Shown here: piece by piece, positions 36,786 through 47,392 of the stretch | Position numbering within the stretch: position 1 is the stretch's first letter | Layout of the letters: each line of letters starts with the position of its first letter | DNA from: Lentilactobacillus kisonensis DSM 19906 = JCM 15041 | Lineage (GTDB): Bacteria; Bacillota; Bacilli; Lactobacillales; Lactobacillaceae | Reading direction: 5' to 3' | Length of the DNA: 64,000 nt | NCBI RefSeq assembly: GCF_001434135.1 | Contig: NZ_AZEB01000001.1 | Span: 186,001 to 250,000, forward strand | The notes under the pieces: generated by a model | What the model was told of the DNA's origin: nothing | Seen by the model: the letters and a program-made list of their open reading frames with translations, nothing else | Databases searched by the model: none | Position numbers and translations under genes: made by a program

Positions 36786-36864
36786 TTACTCACCAACATT
36801 TCATTAATCTTCTCATAAAAACTTCAATACCAATTGGGAGCGGTATCTCCATTCTCAATTTAAA

Positions 36865-36897
36865 TAAAAAAGGTTTGGGTTAAATTACCCAAGCCTT
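36865..36897 (-). terminator. rpmG terminator
   Basis: An 11-bp stem with one mismatch (36870-36880 with 36887-36897) is followed on the minus strand by a T-rich tract. Its first arm overlaps the rpmG stop codon. Confidence 0.8.
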
Positions 36898-37045
36898 ATT
36901 TGGTTTCTCGATGTAATGTCACTTTACGTTGACGTGGGCAATACTTTTTAAGCTCCAAACGGTCGGGGTTGTTACGACGGTTCTTGCTTGATAAGTAAGT
37001 ACGTTCGTGGCATTCTGTACATTCCATTGTAATGTGTACTCGCAT
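36896..37045 (-). CDS. rpmG: 50S ribosomal protein L33 with an incomplete zinc motif
   Basis: This short gene gives a 49-residue product beginning MRVHITMEC. It has ECTEC (Cys9 and Cys12) and KKYCPRQ (Cys36), but the fourth zinc-ligand position holds Gln. Zinc-binding L33 has four Cys and zinc-independent forms none, so this is intermediate and may not hold zinc. The tail KVTLHRETK is typical. GGAGGT precedes the ATG. It lies between the PBP gene and yqgN. Confidence 0.95.
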   Translation of the reverse strand: MRVHITMECTECHERTYLSSKNRRNNPDRLELKKYCPRQRKVTLHRETK

Positions 37046-37160
37046 GGAATAGACCTCCAAACTTATTTTTAATACAGCTACTCTATTAGCCTTAACTTAA
37101 AGTATTTTATCATCAATCACGATAAATTACTAGGACTAAATAAATAATTGTTAAGGGTTT

Positions 37161-39212
37161 TTACTTAACAGTCGTTGTTGACTGGACATCCTTCCAATAA
37201 GCAGCGTAGATCCGCTTTGCCAACTGCATGTTATTACTTTCGGCATTAACACCTAAGTTCGGCATTGCCAAAGCAACAACAACTTGCGGGTTAGTGGATG
37301 GTGCATAAGAAGCTAAACTCAAGGTGACGGTCTCATTACCATTATAGAATGTTTGAGCGGTACCGGTTTTAGCAGAAATTTCTGGTTTAATACTGTCTAA
37401 TTCACCACCGGTCTTATACGTATTAGTTCCGTGAACAACGTCGTACAAACCTCTTTTAACGACAGCCCGTTGAGCTGCAGTCATATCAATGTGATTCAAA
37501 ACATTTGGCATGACAGTATCTTTAACTTGGCCTAATTGACCGGTTTTCGTCGTTCCTCTGATTGACTGAACAACGTGAGGGGCAATTCGGTAGCCACCAT
37601 TTGCAACTGTTGACATGTATTGAGCAACCTGCATCGTTGTATAGGCATCATAGTTACCAAATGCAAGATCCAGGGCACTTCCAATGTGTGATCGCCCACT
37701 CTTCCCTTTCAATCCGGTAGATTCGCCAGGAATATCAATTCCCGTATCAACACCTAGGCCAAACTGGTTAAAGTAGCCACGCATCGTATTGAAGACGTTA
37801 GGGCTCATTGTGAGCGCGCCACCTTCAACGTAATTGAAATGGCCTTCCTTCATCGCCAATTGCATCATGTAGGAGTTTGATGACACTTCAAGTGCACCAC
37901 TTGCGTCAACGGCGATATTGGCGTTACCACTATGGTTAAACCACGAAGACTTTTTAACCCCACCGGTCGTAATTGGTTGATCAGTTAATGTACTATTTGT
38001 TGGGGTAATAACGCCATCCATCAGAGCGCCAGAAACCATAGCACCTTTGACAACGGATCCCATAACGATCGAACTATTAATTGTTCCCAAAACGTTATCG
38101 GTAATCTTAGAAGTCTTAGGGTCTCGATTAACGCCCCCCATACCAACAATCGCCCCATTATTAGGATTCATGACAACTGCATAGGTACCGGTTGAGTTAC
38201 CACCAGCTCCAGATTCAGCAGAACGAACAAGGGATTGAAGGTCTTTTTGGAATTTGGCATTAATCGTTAATTGTAGGTTATCTCCCTTTTGACCACCATA
38301 CTTTTTGATTTCCTTTTTAATTTCATTATCACTATTCAATACAATTTGGGTTTGGGACTTAGTTCCCCGAAGAACCGGCTCATACTGCCGTTCCAAGTAA
38401 CTTTGACCAACACTATCGTTACGGGAGTATCCTTCAGCTAAAAGTTCATTAACTCGATCACTTGGCAACCCGGTTTTTTCATTAGAGACGGTTCCAGTGA
38501 TTCCCTGAATTGCCCGGCCACTTGGATAGTTTCGGCTCCAGCTAGTACCCACGTTAACTCCGGGCATATCAGCCAAATGTTCCCCAACCTCAGCCACTTC
38601 AGCTTGGGTAACGCCACTATCCTTAATATTAACGGTAGAAAGTTGATAGGCCCCACTCATTTTCGCAAAAATGGTTGCGGCCACTTCCATCGAGTGACTG
38701 AAGGTGCTGGCTGGCATCTTCTCAACATAATCAACCGCCTTAGTGTATTGGGCGTCTTCACTTTCACCAGAAACTCCGGGCAACTTTTTTTCAATGGCTT
38801 CTAGCTTGTTAGAATCAGCTAAATAGTAATCTGCCAATTGACGCTTGGTTAGGCTTGCTGTGGAAATTGTAATATAGTTGCTCAACCGATTAGCAGTTCG
38901 ATAAAGGTCAGTAGTCAAATCGTTAACACCTTTTGTGAAAATGATCGCCTGGTGAGCAGAATTTCCTACTAAGATATGGCCCGTAGAGTCATAGATCATC
39001 CCCCGCTGGACGTTGCCATTGACCACCGAAGTGTCCGAGCGGTTAACCTCTGCTTTAAACTTAGAACCATACATTACTTGTAAGTACGCGAGCTGAGTTA
39101 ACAATGCAACAAACAGGATCCCAACAATGATAAAAATGATATTAATTCGAAAGGGAAGTGATGCTGCTTTCCCTTTTTGTGTTCTTTTGTTTCTCTTTTT
39201 AAATATTTTCAC
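37161..39212 (-). CDS. pbp2B: Class B penicillin-binding protein (transpeptidase)
   Basis: A peptidoglycan transpeptidase. The 683-residue protein has a short basic cytoplasmic start, one transmembrane helix (about residues 23-46), the PBP dimerisation domain, and a transpeptidase domain with S-V-V-K (Ser386), SSN near 444 and KTGT near the C-terminus. No PASTA domains are present, which separates it from the PBP2x division type and suggests the elongation type. The GTG at 39212 has AAGGAG eight bases upstream. The gene symbol is by analogy. Confidence 0.92.
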   Translation of the reverse strand: MKIFKKRNKRTQKGKAASLPFRINIIFIIVGILFVALLTQLAYLQVMYGSKFKAEVNRSDTSVVNGNVQRGMIYDSTGHILVGNSAHQAIIFTKGVNDLTTDLYRTANRLSNYITISTASLTKRQLADYYLADSNKLEAIEKKLPGVSGESEDAQYTKAVDYVEKMPASTFSHSMEVAATIFAKMSGAYQLSTVNIKDSGVTQAEVAEVGEHLADMPGVNVGTSWSRNYPSGRAIQGITGTVSNEKTGLPSDRVNELLAEGYSRNDSVGQSYLERQYEPVLRGTKSQTQIVLNSDNEIKKEIKKYGGQKGDNLQLTINAKFQKDLQSLVRSAESGAGGNSTGTYAVVMNPNNGAIVGMGGVNRDPKTSKITDNVLGTINSSIVMGSVVKGAMVSGALMDGVITPTNSTLTDQPITTGGVKKSSWFNHSGNANIAVDASGALEVSSNSYMMQLAMKEGHFNYVEGGALTMSPNVFNTMRGYFNQFGLGVDTGIDIPGESTGLKGKSGRSHIGSALDLAFGNYDAYTTMQVAQYMSTVANGGYRIAPHVVQSIRGTTKTGQLGQVKDTVMPNVLNHIDMTAAQRAVVKRGLYDVVHGTNTYKTGGELDSIKPEISAKTGTAQTFYNGNETVTLSLASYAPSTNPQVVVALAMPNLGVNAESNNMQLAKRIYAAYWKDVQSTTTVK

Positions 39213-39343
39213 GATATTTACTCCTTGCCATGAGTTCAATTCTATCAAATTTTTCCCGCAAAAACTAGAACCGTTCCCCATTCTTTAATTAATTATGATA
39301 TTCTAAACAATGATATTTATTTTTGAAAAAAGGACGTTGTTTT

Positions 39344-42019
39344 ATGAAAGCCAAAAAGACAAAAAGAATCATTATTTATGCCATGTGCTTTTTAGTACCC
39401 CTGGCAATTGCAACTTGTTACTTTATTTACCGCAAATTTGCCCCATTTGGTAACTCATCAATTATGACAGTGGACATGGGTCAGCAATACATTGACTTTT
39501 TTGCTCACTATCGAGATACCCTTCTACATAACCCAAGTGGTTTTATTTATTCCTTTGCCAATGCACTTGGCGGCGGAATGATCGGGACTTGGAGTTACTA
39601 CTTGATGAGTCCTTTGAACCTACTCATCCTATTATTCCCAATCTCCAAATTACCGAGCGTTATTGCTGTTATTACGCTTCTAAAGTATGGTTTAAGCGGC
39701 TTAAGCTTTGGTTATTTCTTGATTAAATCAAAGAAATACGTTAGCTGGTCAGTTGTTGGTTTCTCTACCGCATACGCATTGATGGGCTGGATGATTGCGA
39801 ACCAATTCAATACACTATGGATTGATGCGGCAATTATTCTACCAATTATCTTCTTAGGTTTCCAAAAAGTCCTGCGCGATAAATCCAGTGTCCTTTATGT
39901 AGTTGCTTTAACAGCTATGTTTATTATTAATTACTATATGGGTTGGATGATTGCCCTATTTTTAACCGCTTATATGGTCATCTATGGGATTGCAAGGGCT
40001 TATCCGGTTGAAACCAAGCAATATGGTCACGTTATCTTCAAGTGGCTTAAAGCTTCTATTTTAAGTGCAATGTTATCCGCATGGTTACTCATCCCAACTT
40101 TCTTTTCATTACTAGCAGGGAAAACTCATTATACCAGAAATCAGTTTCAAATTCGCTTTGAGTACAATCCACTGGATATGATTGGTAAGTTTTTCAATGG
40201 GTCAGTCGACTTTAAACAGTTACCTAGTGGAACTGCCAATATCTTTGTTGGTAGTATTGTCGTTGTTTTATTTATATATTATTTCTTTATCTCAAGCATC
40301 AAAAAGAATATTCGGTTTGCTAACCTAGGTTTGACAGCCTTCATGCTACTTTCAATGGTCTTTCAACCGCTTGATTTACTCTGGCACGGCTGGCAGTTGC
40401 CAGTTTGGTATACGTTTAGGTTCTCATACCTTTTCTCTTTCTTGATGATTATGACCGCCTTTACCGCCTTTCTCCATATTCTAGACGAAGGACTTGATTC
40501 AAAACGCTTCTCAATTACCCTAGGAATTATCTTACTTGGTGTTGCATACGTGGGCATGTTCAAGAAACACTTTGAATATTTACGTACTGATAATTTTATC
40601 TGGGGCTGCGTTTTCTTGATAATCGGCATCGGTGTTATCATCGCCTGTGCAATTTATAAGAAGAGCCTATTGTTATCGGTAGCTGTTTTTGTCGTCATGG
40701 CCGGTGAAATGAGCCTTAACATGGTAACTTCACTTAATAACCTCGACTACTTGAAGAGCCACGACTTCACAACCTATACGAAAATGTTGCGGAAAGAAGT
40801 TGCCCAGGTCAAAAAACAGGATAAGAGTTTCTATCGAATTGGAACGACCTTTGCCAGGACAAAAAATGATGCGTTCACCGCTGATTTTAACGGCGGTTCA
40901 ATTTTTTCATCAACGCTGGAGGCGAATACTTCCAAATTCTTCAAACACATTGGGCAGCCAAATGGTGACTCATTTGTTTTCTATTCAAACGGAACCATGT
41001 TTACCGACTCCCTTCTTGATATGAAATATTACATGAATCAGCAAATTCCTGAAAATAATCCAAACAAAAAGCACCAAAAAGAACCCGTCCCACCTTTAAC
41101 CAGAAAACCAGATTTAAATAATTATGAGCTACTCTCACAGGACAAACTAATTGGTACTTACAAAAACCCATATGCGCTGCCACTTGGCTTCTTGGCACCA
41201 AAGAGTGGCATGAACAACAGTAAGGTTCCAGCTGATCCAATCAAATATCAAAACGAATTAGCACATCGATTGGACCCCAATATTAAGAGCCTCTATCAGC
41301 CCGCAAATTACTCACATATCAAATATAATAATATTTACAAAATTTCTCAGTTGAACAACGCGATCTTGAAAAAGAAGAATATGATGGAACTTTCATATAT
41401 CACATTGACCGTTCCTGTGCAACGAGATACTTCTTATTACATGACGCTAGGAACTAATTTCAACAAAGGGCAAATTTCAATCTCTGTTGATGGTCAAAGT
41501 CAGACCCAGTTTACCCCTTCTGAGAGAACAATTATTGCCAACATTGGTAATGAACAAATTGATGGCAATATTAACATTCAAATTTTCGTCAATGCAAGTA
41601 GTACGATGCTAAGGGATGTCCGCTTATACAAGGTCCATAATAGTAAAATTGCCAAGTTCTCTAACGATATGAAAGCTAACCCCTATAAGATCAGTAAATG
41701 GAATGAACGATCAATGACTGGGACTGTTAACGTTAAATCTAACAACCAGGCATTAACCACGACAATCCCTTACTCTAAGGGTTGGCACGCCAACGTTGAC
41801 GGCAAATCCGTTACGCCGAAAAAGTGGGAAAATATGTTCCTTTACGTTCCAATGACAAAGGGCCATCATCATGTCAAATTAAGTTTCTGGCCTGAAGGAT
41901 TAACAGCTGGTCTCATTATCGGCATCATTGGTTGGCTACTCGTTGGATTTGAATTCTATCGTTCCAAGTTGAGAAAAAAACAGCTAACTTCCAAAACAAA
42001 TGATGTAAACGATGCGTAA
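39344..42019 (+). CDS. yfhO: YfhO family membrane protein (GT-C-like)
   Basis: YfhO-family proteins are multi-pass GT-C-type enzymes implicated in sugar decoration of lipoteichoic or wall teichoic acids. The 891-residue protein has about a dozen hydrophobic helices in the N-terminal half. The early MTVDMGQQYIDFFAHYRD carries the acidic residues of the first loop. A large extracellular domain (about residues 470-850) and a last transmembrane helix follow. The ATG at 39344 has AAAGGACG upstream. It is a single gene, divergent from the PBP and ending in a strong terminator. Confidence 0.93.
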   Translation: MKAKKTKRIIIYAMCFLVPLAIATCYFIYRKFAPFGNSSIMTVDMGQQYIDFFAHYRDTLLHNPSGFIYSFANALGGGMIGTWSYYLMSPLNLLILLFPISKLPSVIAVITLLKYGLSGLSFGYFLIKSKKYVSWSVVGFSTAYALMGWMIANQFNTLWIDAAIILPIIFLGFQKVLRDKSSVLYVVALTAMFIINYYMGWMIALFLTAYMVIYGIARAYPVETKQYGHVIFKWLKASILSAMLSAWLLIPTFFSLLAGKTHYTRNQFQIRFEYNPLDMIGKFFNGSVDFKQLPSGTANIFVGSIVVVLFIYYFFISSIKKNIRFANLGLTAFMLLSMVFQPLDLLWHGWQLPVWYTFRFSYLFSFLMIMTAFTAFLHILDEGLDSKRFSITLGIILLGVAYVGMFKKHFEYLRTDNFIWGCVFLIIGIGVIIACAIYKKSLLLSVAVFVVMAGEMSLNMVTSLNNLDYLKSHDFTTYTKMLRKEVAQVKKQDKSFYRIGTTFARTKNDAFTADFNGGSIFSSTLEANTSKFFKHIGQPNGDSFVFYSNGTMFTDSLLDMKYYMNQQIPENNPNKKHQKEPVPPLTRKPDLNNYELLSQDKLIGTYKNPYALPLGFLAPKSGMNNSKVPADPIKYQNELAHRLDPNIKSLYQPANYSHIKYNNIYKISQLNNAILKKKNMMELSYITLTVPVQRDTSYYMTLGTNFNKGQISISVDGQSQTQFTPSERTIIANIGNEQIDGNINIQIFVNASSTMLRDVRLYKVHNSKIAKFSNDMKANPYKISKWNERSMTGTVNVKSNNQALTTTIPYSKGWHANVDGKSVTPKKWENMFLYVPMTKGHHHVKLSFWPEGLTAGLIIGIIGWLLVGFEFYRSKLRKKQLTSKTNDVNDA

Positions 42020-42051
42020 TTTCTTACCGTAAATGCTCCATTTCAACGCAA

Positions 42052-42104
42052 ACACCAAACAAGGCCGTCAACGATTTCTAGTCGCTGACGGCCTTGTTTG
42101 GTGT
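42052..42104. terminator. Bidirectional terminator between yfhO and yneR
   Basis: A stem of more than 20 bp (arms from 42052 and up to 42104, one mismatch) lies between convergent genes. Confidence 0.8.
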
Positions 42105-42114
42105 CTGATACTAA

Positions 42115-42426
42115 TTATAATTCACCATTTTCATGATACGTATAAATCACATTTTCTGGATCCTTCTTAGGATCAAAATCAACCTTCAAGTCGTATCCCT
42201 TAAAGAACCAGCGATCATTTTCGTTGACAAAGTAATTGATACCGTCCTTATTGGTTTGAGCGTAAACTTCACTTGGGCTGTCATCCCGCATCAACGCCAA
42301 CGAAAAGCCTTCATGAACTGGCGTTTTCCCGTACACTTTACCATAGAAGCTGACGCCATTCCCATTACTTAATCCCATTTCCCTTTGGAACCACTTGCTT
42401 GCAGAATCAGTAACTTCAATTTTCAT
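42115..42426 (-). CDS. yneR: HesB/IscA-like protein YneR family
   Basis: This 103-residue HesB-like fold has a MKIEVTDSASKWFQ start and aromatic-rich strands. Iron-sulfur carrier proteins of the IscA type have three conserved Cys; this protein has none, as is usual for the YneR branch, so cluster binding should not be assumed. It is downstream of greA, separated by a terminator, and is probably monocistronic. Confidence 0.85.
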   Translation of the reverse strand: MKIEVTDSASKWFQREMGLSNGNGVSFYGKVYGKTPVHEGFSLALMRDDSPSEVYAQTNKDGINYFVNENDRWFFKGYDLKVDFDPKKDPENVIYTYHENGEL

Positions 42427-42525
42427 TTTTAGTCACACTCCTAAGATTGATCGTTATTAATCACTGCATTAAGTATATCATCGTCAGGATATTTCACAAA
42501 CTTTTTGAATAGTTGTTGATAGGCT

Positions 42526-42563
42526 AAAGGGCTTGAGTGAATTGATTTTCACTCAAGCCCTTT
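42526..42563. terminator. greA terminator
   Basis: A perfect 15-bp stem (42526-42540 with 42549-42563) has an 8-base loop and a short T tail on the minus strand, after the greA stop. Confidence 0.8.
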
Positions 42564-42605
42564 GTGATTGCTAACTTCTAACCTTGTGAAGTTAACACAA
42601 TTAAG

Positions 42606-43082
42606 CTATTCAACTTTTAAAATCTTAACTTTCATATTACCTGCTGGGATCTGAATGATGACCTCTTCATTAAGTTTATGACCTAACAACCCTTTAGCTA
42701 TTGGTGAATCGTTAGAAATTTTGCCAGACATTGGATCCGCTTCAGCAGCTCCTACGATTTGATAAGTTTCCGGCTCTTCATCTGGTAATTCTTTAAAAGT
42801 GACATGTTTGCCGACAGTTACTTCATCCTTGTCACTCGCGTTAGAATCAATAATTTGCGCATACTGTAGCATATGGTCGATTGTGTTAATTCGACTTTCC
42901 AGCATACTTTGCTCATCCTTAGCTGATTCGTATTCAGAGTTTTCAGATAAGTCACCGTAACTCCGAGCAATTTTAATTCTTTCAACCACTTTTGGTCGTT
43001 GATTTACTTTAAGGTCTTCCAATTCTGCCTTAAGCTTATCACGCCCTTCAGCAGTCATTGGATAAGATTCTTCTTTAGCCAT
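42606..43082 (-). CDS. greA: Transcription elongation factor GreA
   Basis: GreA stimulates cleavage of backtracked RNA by RNA polymerase. The 158-residue protein has an N-terminal coiled coil with the acidic tip [16 protein letters not shown] and a C-terminal FKBP-like domain ([15 protein letters not shown]). It follows udk by about 26 bases. The mltG-udk-greA order is conserved. Confidence 0.97.
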   Translation of the reverse strand: MAKEESYPMTAEGRDKLKAELEDLKVNQRPKVVERIKIARSYGDLSENSEYESAKDEQSMLESRINTIDHMLQYAQIIDSNASDKDEVTVGKHVTFKELPDEEPETYQIVGAAEADPMSGKISNDSPIAKGLLGHKLNEEVIIQIPAGNMKVKILKVE

Positions 43083-43108
43083 TTAGTAATTCCCCTTTTT
43101 GCTTATTA

Positions 43109-43783
43109 TTAAATTGTTGAATCAAAATTATTGTCAATCTGTTTGTTTCCCCGCTTCATTAAAATAGAACGCATCTTAGTTGTCAAGAGATCAATGGCAA
43201 CCTGATTTTCGCCACCCTCTGGCACAATGATGTCTGCGTAGCGTTTAGTTGGTTCCACAAACTGATGATACATTGGTTTAACAGTTGTCAAATATTGGTT
43301 AATAACACTATCAAGCGATCGGCCACGTTCTTTAGTATCCCGTTCAATTCGTCGGATAAGCCGAATGTCATCATCCGTATCAACAAATACTTTAATATCC
43401 ATTAAATCACGTAATCGTTTATCGTCAAGTATTAAAATCCCCTCTAGGATGATAACTTCCCTGGGATCTTGATGAATCGTTTCGGTACTCCTAGTAAACA
43501 TATTGTAATCATATACCGGCTTTTCAATTGCTTGATAATGAAGTAATTGGGTTAATTGTTTAACCAACAAATCATAATCAAACGTATTTGGATGATCATA
43601 ATTGACTTGTTTTCTTTCAGCCATCGTCATTTGAGCCTGATCATTATAATATGAATCCTGCTGTAAAATCATGATGGAATAATTTGATAATTCATCAAAT
43701 ATTTTACGACTTACAGTCGTTTTACCACTACCTGAACCACCGGTTACCCCAATAACAACGGGCCGTCTTTTCTGAGTTACCAT
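43109..43783 (-). CDS. udk: Uridine kinase
   Basis: Udk phosphorylates uridine and cytidine in nucleotide salvage. The 224-residue protein has the P-loop [12 protein letters not shown] and [12 protein letters not shown] for nucleoside binding. ILEGILIL and [13 protein letters not shown] (lid region) are also present. The ATG at 43783 has GAAAGGG eight bases upstream; an in-frame TTG at 43804 precedes that site. Confidence 0.96.
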   Translation of the reverse strand: MVTQKRRPVVIGVTGGSGSGKTTVSRKIFDELSNYSIMILQQDSYYNDQAQMTMAERKQVNYDHPNTFDYDLLVKQLTQLLHYQAIEKPVYDYNMFTRSTETIHQDPREVIILEGILILDDKRLRDLMDIKVFVDTDDDIRLIRRIERDTKERGRSLDSVINQYLTTVKPMYHQFVEPTKRYADIIVPEGGENQVAIDLLTTKMRSILMKRGNKQIDNNFDSTI

Positions 43784-43804
43784 TAAGTTATCCCTTTCAG
43801 TCAA

Positions 43805-44932
43805 TTAATCATCTTTTTTATTCGCAGAGTGTTTCTCAATTTGTGCTTGGTGCTGGGCATAGGTCTTTGAATAATAGACTTTTTGTGTTTTAGTGTTCGC
43901 AAAGAAGTAAAGATAATCTTTAGATCGATCAAGTGGGTGTAAAACAGCCTCAATGGAACTAATGCTTGGACTATCAAATGGCCCAGGCCCGAAACCAGCA
44001 TTCACATAAAGGTTATATGGCGAATCAACCTGTAAATCTTTGGCGGTCAACGTCTTATTATCTTTGTGAATTGCGTACAGCACGGAAATGTCAGATTGAA
44101 GCGGCATATTAATCCTAATTCGATTAAGGAAAACGCCCGCCATCTTCCGCCGATCAGTTTGATTAACCCCTTCTCGCTCAATCAAGGAAGCTAACGTCAT
44201 AAATTCTTGCATCGTTATATTTGTTTTTTTGATTCTAGAATAGTAAGGCATCATCACTTGATTAGTCTTAGCAACCATCTGCTCAACTAATGTCTTTAAA
44301 GACATGTTCTTTTTAACTTCATAGGTTGCTGGGTACAAGTATCCCTCCAACCGATAACGGACACCGTCAGATTTCATTGCTGAACTTAATAGTTTGGGAT
44401 ATTGGTTAGCGAGCTGGTTGATAAATGCTTTATTTTTCATTAAGGAAAGAAAATCGGCTTTCCCAAAATCAGTAGTTGCACTCACCTGCTTTGCAATTTG
44501 GTCAATATTTAAACCTTCACGGACTAACAACTTTCCCTTGGTGCTCTGAATTGGCTGATCCGTACCTCCCTGTTGAAGTCGAACCGCAATTTTCTTCAAG
44601 CTCATTGCTGGTGTTAATTGATAGTATCCCGCTCTAAAGTTAGCCATATTATTTGATTTGACATAATAATCAAACACCATGCCACTTTTTACGATCTTTT
44701 GGTTTTGCAAAATTGACCCAATTTGTTTGTTAGAAGCTCCAAGTGGAATATGCACCTGCTTGACCGCCGTATCCTGTGGATTTAATGGCTTTAACGCTTT
44801 TTGAAAGAAATGGTATCCCATAAACCCAATTGTAACTGCTAAAATAACAATTAACGTAATGACGGAAATAATAATCCGGCGCCCAAGACTCCGATTAGGT
44901 TTGGGGGTCCGTTCAGTTGACTTGTTACTCAT
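43805..44932 (-). CDS. mltG: Endolytic murein transglycosylase MltG
   Basis: MltG cleaves nascent glycan strands and acts with the elongation machinery. The 375-residue protein has a cytoplasmic start, one transmembrane helix (about residues 19-40), a LysM-like region (VREGLNIDQIAKQ), and the YceG catalytic domain with ASLIEREGV holding the catalytic Glu and SPYNLYVNAGFGPGPF. It is upstream of udk-greA. Confidence 0.96.
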   Translation of the reverse strand: MSNKSTERTPKPNRSLGRRIIISVITLIVILAVTIGFMGYHFFQKALKPLNPQDTAVKQVHIPLGASNKQIGSILQNQKIVKSGMVFDYYVKSNNMANFRAGYYQLTPAMSLKKIAVRLQQGGTDQPIQSTKGKLLVREGLNIDQIAKQVSATTDFGKADFLSLMKNKAFINQLANQYPKLLSSAMKSDGVRYRLEGYLYPATYEVKKNMSLKTLVEQMVAKTNQVMMPYYSRIKKTNITMQEFMTLASLIEREGVNQTDRRKMAGVFLNRIRINMPLQSDISVLYAIHKDNKTLTAKDLQVDSPYNLYVNAGFGPGPFDSPSISSIEAVLHPLDRSKDYLYFFANTKTQKVYYSKTYAQHQAQIEKHSANKKDD

Positions 44933-44976
44933 CGGAAGTTCCTCCTTTTACACTCACATTTATTATAGGTTTGAAA

Positions 44977-47388
44977 CTACCTAATTTCCGCATTTAAGTC
45001 AGCTGTTAACCGTTTTTTAATCTTTTCAAAGGCAGTATTAACCACTTCATCCTTCAAAGTTTCACGGGGATTGACGTAGGTTAATGAATATGCCATCGAT
45101 TTTTTACCATCCGGAACATTTTTACCTTCATAAACATCGAAAAGCCGGATTTCATGAAGGTAGGCGCCGCCCCGCTTTTGCATTAACTGAACAATCTGGT
45201 CGTTCGTGATTTCACTATCGACAATAATAGAAATATCCCGTTTAATTGACGGATACTTAGCAACTGCTTGATATTGATCATCATTTTTAGGTAAATCAAT
45301 TAAGGCCTGCATATCAAGTTCAAATGCGTATGTTTCTTTGATCTTAAACTTCTTGGCAATTTGTGGGTGAATTTGCCCAACAAAGCCGACATCATGGCCA
45401 TGAATTGAAATTTCAGCAGTTCGGCCAGGATGCATCTCTGGATATTGATCAGTAGCCGTATACGAAATATCGCCTTTAATTCCCAGATTAACAATGAACT
45501 GGTTGACCATTCCTTTTATTAAGAAAAAGTCGGCCGCTTTGACATGATTATTCCACGATGGGTTCGTCAAATTACCGGTTATCACGCCAGCAATGTGTTC
45601 AACTTCCTTTGGTCTAACCTGATCGGCGGAATCTTTGTAAAAGACCCGGCCAGATTCATACAGTGCAACGTCATCAACTTTACGAGCATGATTATAGGCC
45701 ACATCATCTAATAGCCCGGACAGTAAATTCATCCGTAAAGTTGTGTGGTCCTGAGTCATCGGCCACAACAATTGGGTCGGCTCACTCGACTGCATCAAAA
45801 ACATCTTCGCTTTTTCCTCAGTTGTTAATGAATATGAAATTGCCTGGGTTAAGCCAATGCCTTCGAGAATTTGTCTCACAGCTCTTTGAAGTCGTTGCGC
45901 AGCTGTTAGAACACCAATCGTTTGTCTGCCCGTCGGTAACGTTGCGGGGAGGTTATCGTACCCATAGATTCGGGCAACTTCTTCAAATAAATCTGCATCA
46001 ATATGAATATCCCAACGGCGTGCAGGGATTGTGACTTGTAATTGATCACCATCAGTAATACTTGAAAATCCTAGTCGATCGAAAATCGCTTTAATTTCAT
46101 CAAGTTTCAATGAAGTCCCAAGAACATGATTCGTTCTCTCAGCCGTAATCGAAATGACTGGTAATTCTGGATGATAGTCACTTGCCGTAATGGTTCCCTT
46201 AGCAATCTTGCCGCCAGCAAGTTGTTTAATGAGGCTCACAGCTTCATTGAGGGCATCCGCCACACCATCTGGATTAATTCCCCGTTCAAATCGTTGTGAC
46301 GCTTCTGTGTGCAATACATGCCGTTGAGCGGTCTTTCGAATATGGAATGAATCAAAAATCGCAGATTCAATGACGACGTTTTGGGTATCGTTATCAATTT
46401 GGGTGTTAAAGCCCCCCATGACTCCTGCAAGCGCAATAGGCTGATCCTGGTCTGCAATTACGATGTCTTCAGTAGACAATTCATGATTGTCTTCGTCTAA
46501 AGTCGTCAGTTTCTCACCCTTAGCTGCATTTCTAACGGTAATGTTACCGTTAATTTTATCTTTATCAAATGAATGCAACGGCTGCCCGTACTTCAACAAA
46601 ATATAATTGGTAACATCAACGACATTGTTAATTGGTCGAATACCAGCATTCCAGAGAATAATTTGTAGCCAAGCAGGACTTGGTGCGATTTTGACGTCCT
46701 CGACAACCCTTAGTTTATAAGTTTTTGCCAGCTTACTGTCAGCAGTCGCAGAAATTTCCGCTTGTGCATCTAAAGTAGCATCCTCATCAACCACTGGCTT
46801 CTTGATTTCTGGCTGTTGATCATAAATTGCTGCCAGTTCGTGAACGGTGCCAATGATACTAAGCATGTCACCGCGATTAGGCGTAACATCCAAGTCAATA
46901 ATTGGATCATCCATGCCAAGGTAGTGGTAAATTGGTTCGCCAACTGGAACGTCATCATCAAACACGTAAATGCCATCAGCCCATTCCTTTGGTACAACAT
47001 CCTTTGAAAAGCCAATTTCATCAAGAGCACAAATCATCCCAGATGACTCAACGCCACGCATTTTGGAGCGTTTGATTTTGACGTTACCACCAATTCGTGA
47101 ATTTGGTAAAGCAACAATCACCTTTTGTCCGGCGGCAACATTAGGGGCCCCACAAACGATCTGGAGCGGCTCATCTTCACCAACATCGACTGAACAAATA
47201 TGCAAGTGATCAGACTCGGGATGGTCCTTCATTGATAAAATATGACCAACTACTAATTTTTTTAATCCGTCTTCGGCAACTTTAACGGAATCAACTTCAA
47301 CAGCAGTCCGTTCGATCTTTTCAGCTAAATCCTTCGCAGGCATATCAAGATCTAAATATTGCTTAAGCCATTTGTAAGATACTTTCAT
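44977..47388 (-). CDS. pheT: Phenylalanine-tRNA ligase beta subunit
   Basis: PheT forms the alpha2-beta2 enzyme with PheS. The 803-residue protein has the N-terminal tRNA-binding OB domain (VVGHILSMKDHPESDHLHIC), B3/B4 editing domain, B5 domain (DLFEEVARIYGYDNLP) and C-terminal anticodon-binding domain. It starts four bases after the pheS stop. Expression is governed by the T-box upstream of pheS. Confidence 0.98.
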   Translation of the reverse strand: MKVSYKWLKQYLDLDMPAKDLAEKIERTAVEVDSVKVAEDGLKKLVVGHILSMKDHPESDHLHICSVDVGEDEPLQIVCGAPNVAAGQKVIVALPNSRIGGNVKIKRSKMRGVESSGMICALDEIGFSKDVVPKEWADGIYVFDDDVPVGEPIYHYLGMDDPIIDLDVTPNRGDMLSIIGTVHELAAIYDQQPEIKKPVVDEDATLDAQAEISATADSKLAKTYKLRVVEDVKIAPSPAWLQIILWNAGIRPINNVVDVTNYILLKYGQPLHSFDKDKINGNITVRNAAKGEKLTTLDEDNHELSTEDIVIADQDQPIALAGVMGGFNTQIDNDTQNVVIESAIFDSFHIRKTAQRHVLHTEASQRFERGINPDGVADALNEAVSLIKQLAGGKIAKGTITASDYHPELPVISITAERTNHVLGTSLKLDEIKAIFDRLGFSSITDGDQLQVTIPARRWDIHIDADLFEEVARIYGYDNLPATLPTGRQTIGVLTAAQRLQRAVRQILEGIGLTQAISYSLTTEEKAKMFLMQSSEPTQLLWPMTQDHTTLRMNLLSGLLDDVAYNHARKVDDVALYESGRVFYKDSADQVRPKEVEHIAGVITGNLTNPSWNNHVKAADFFLIKGMVNQFIVNLGIKGDISYTATDQYPEMHPGRTAEISIHGHDVGFVGQIHPQIAKKFKIKETYAFELDMQALIDLPKNDDQYQAVAKYPSIKRDISIIVDSEITNDQIVQLMQKRGGAYLHEIRLFDVYEGKNVPDGKKSMAYSLTYVNPRETLKDEVVNTAFEKIKKRLTADLNAEIR

Positions 47389-47392
47389 TATT

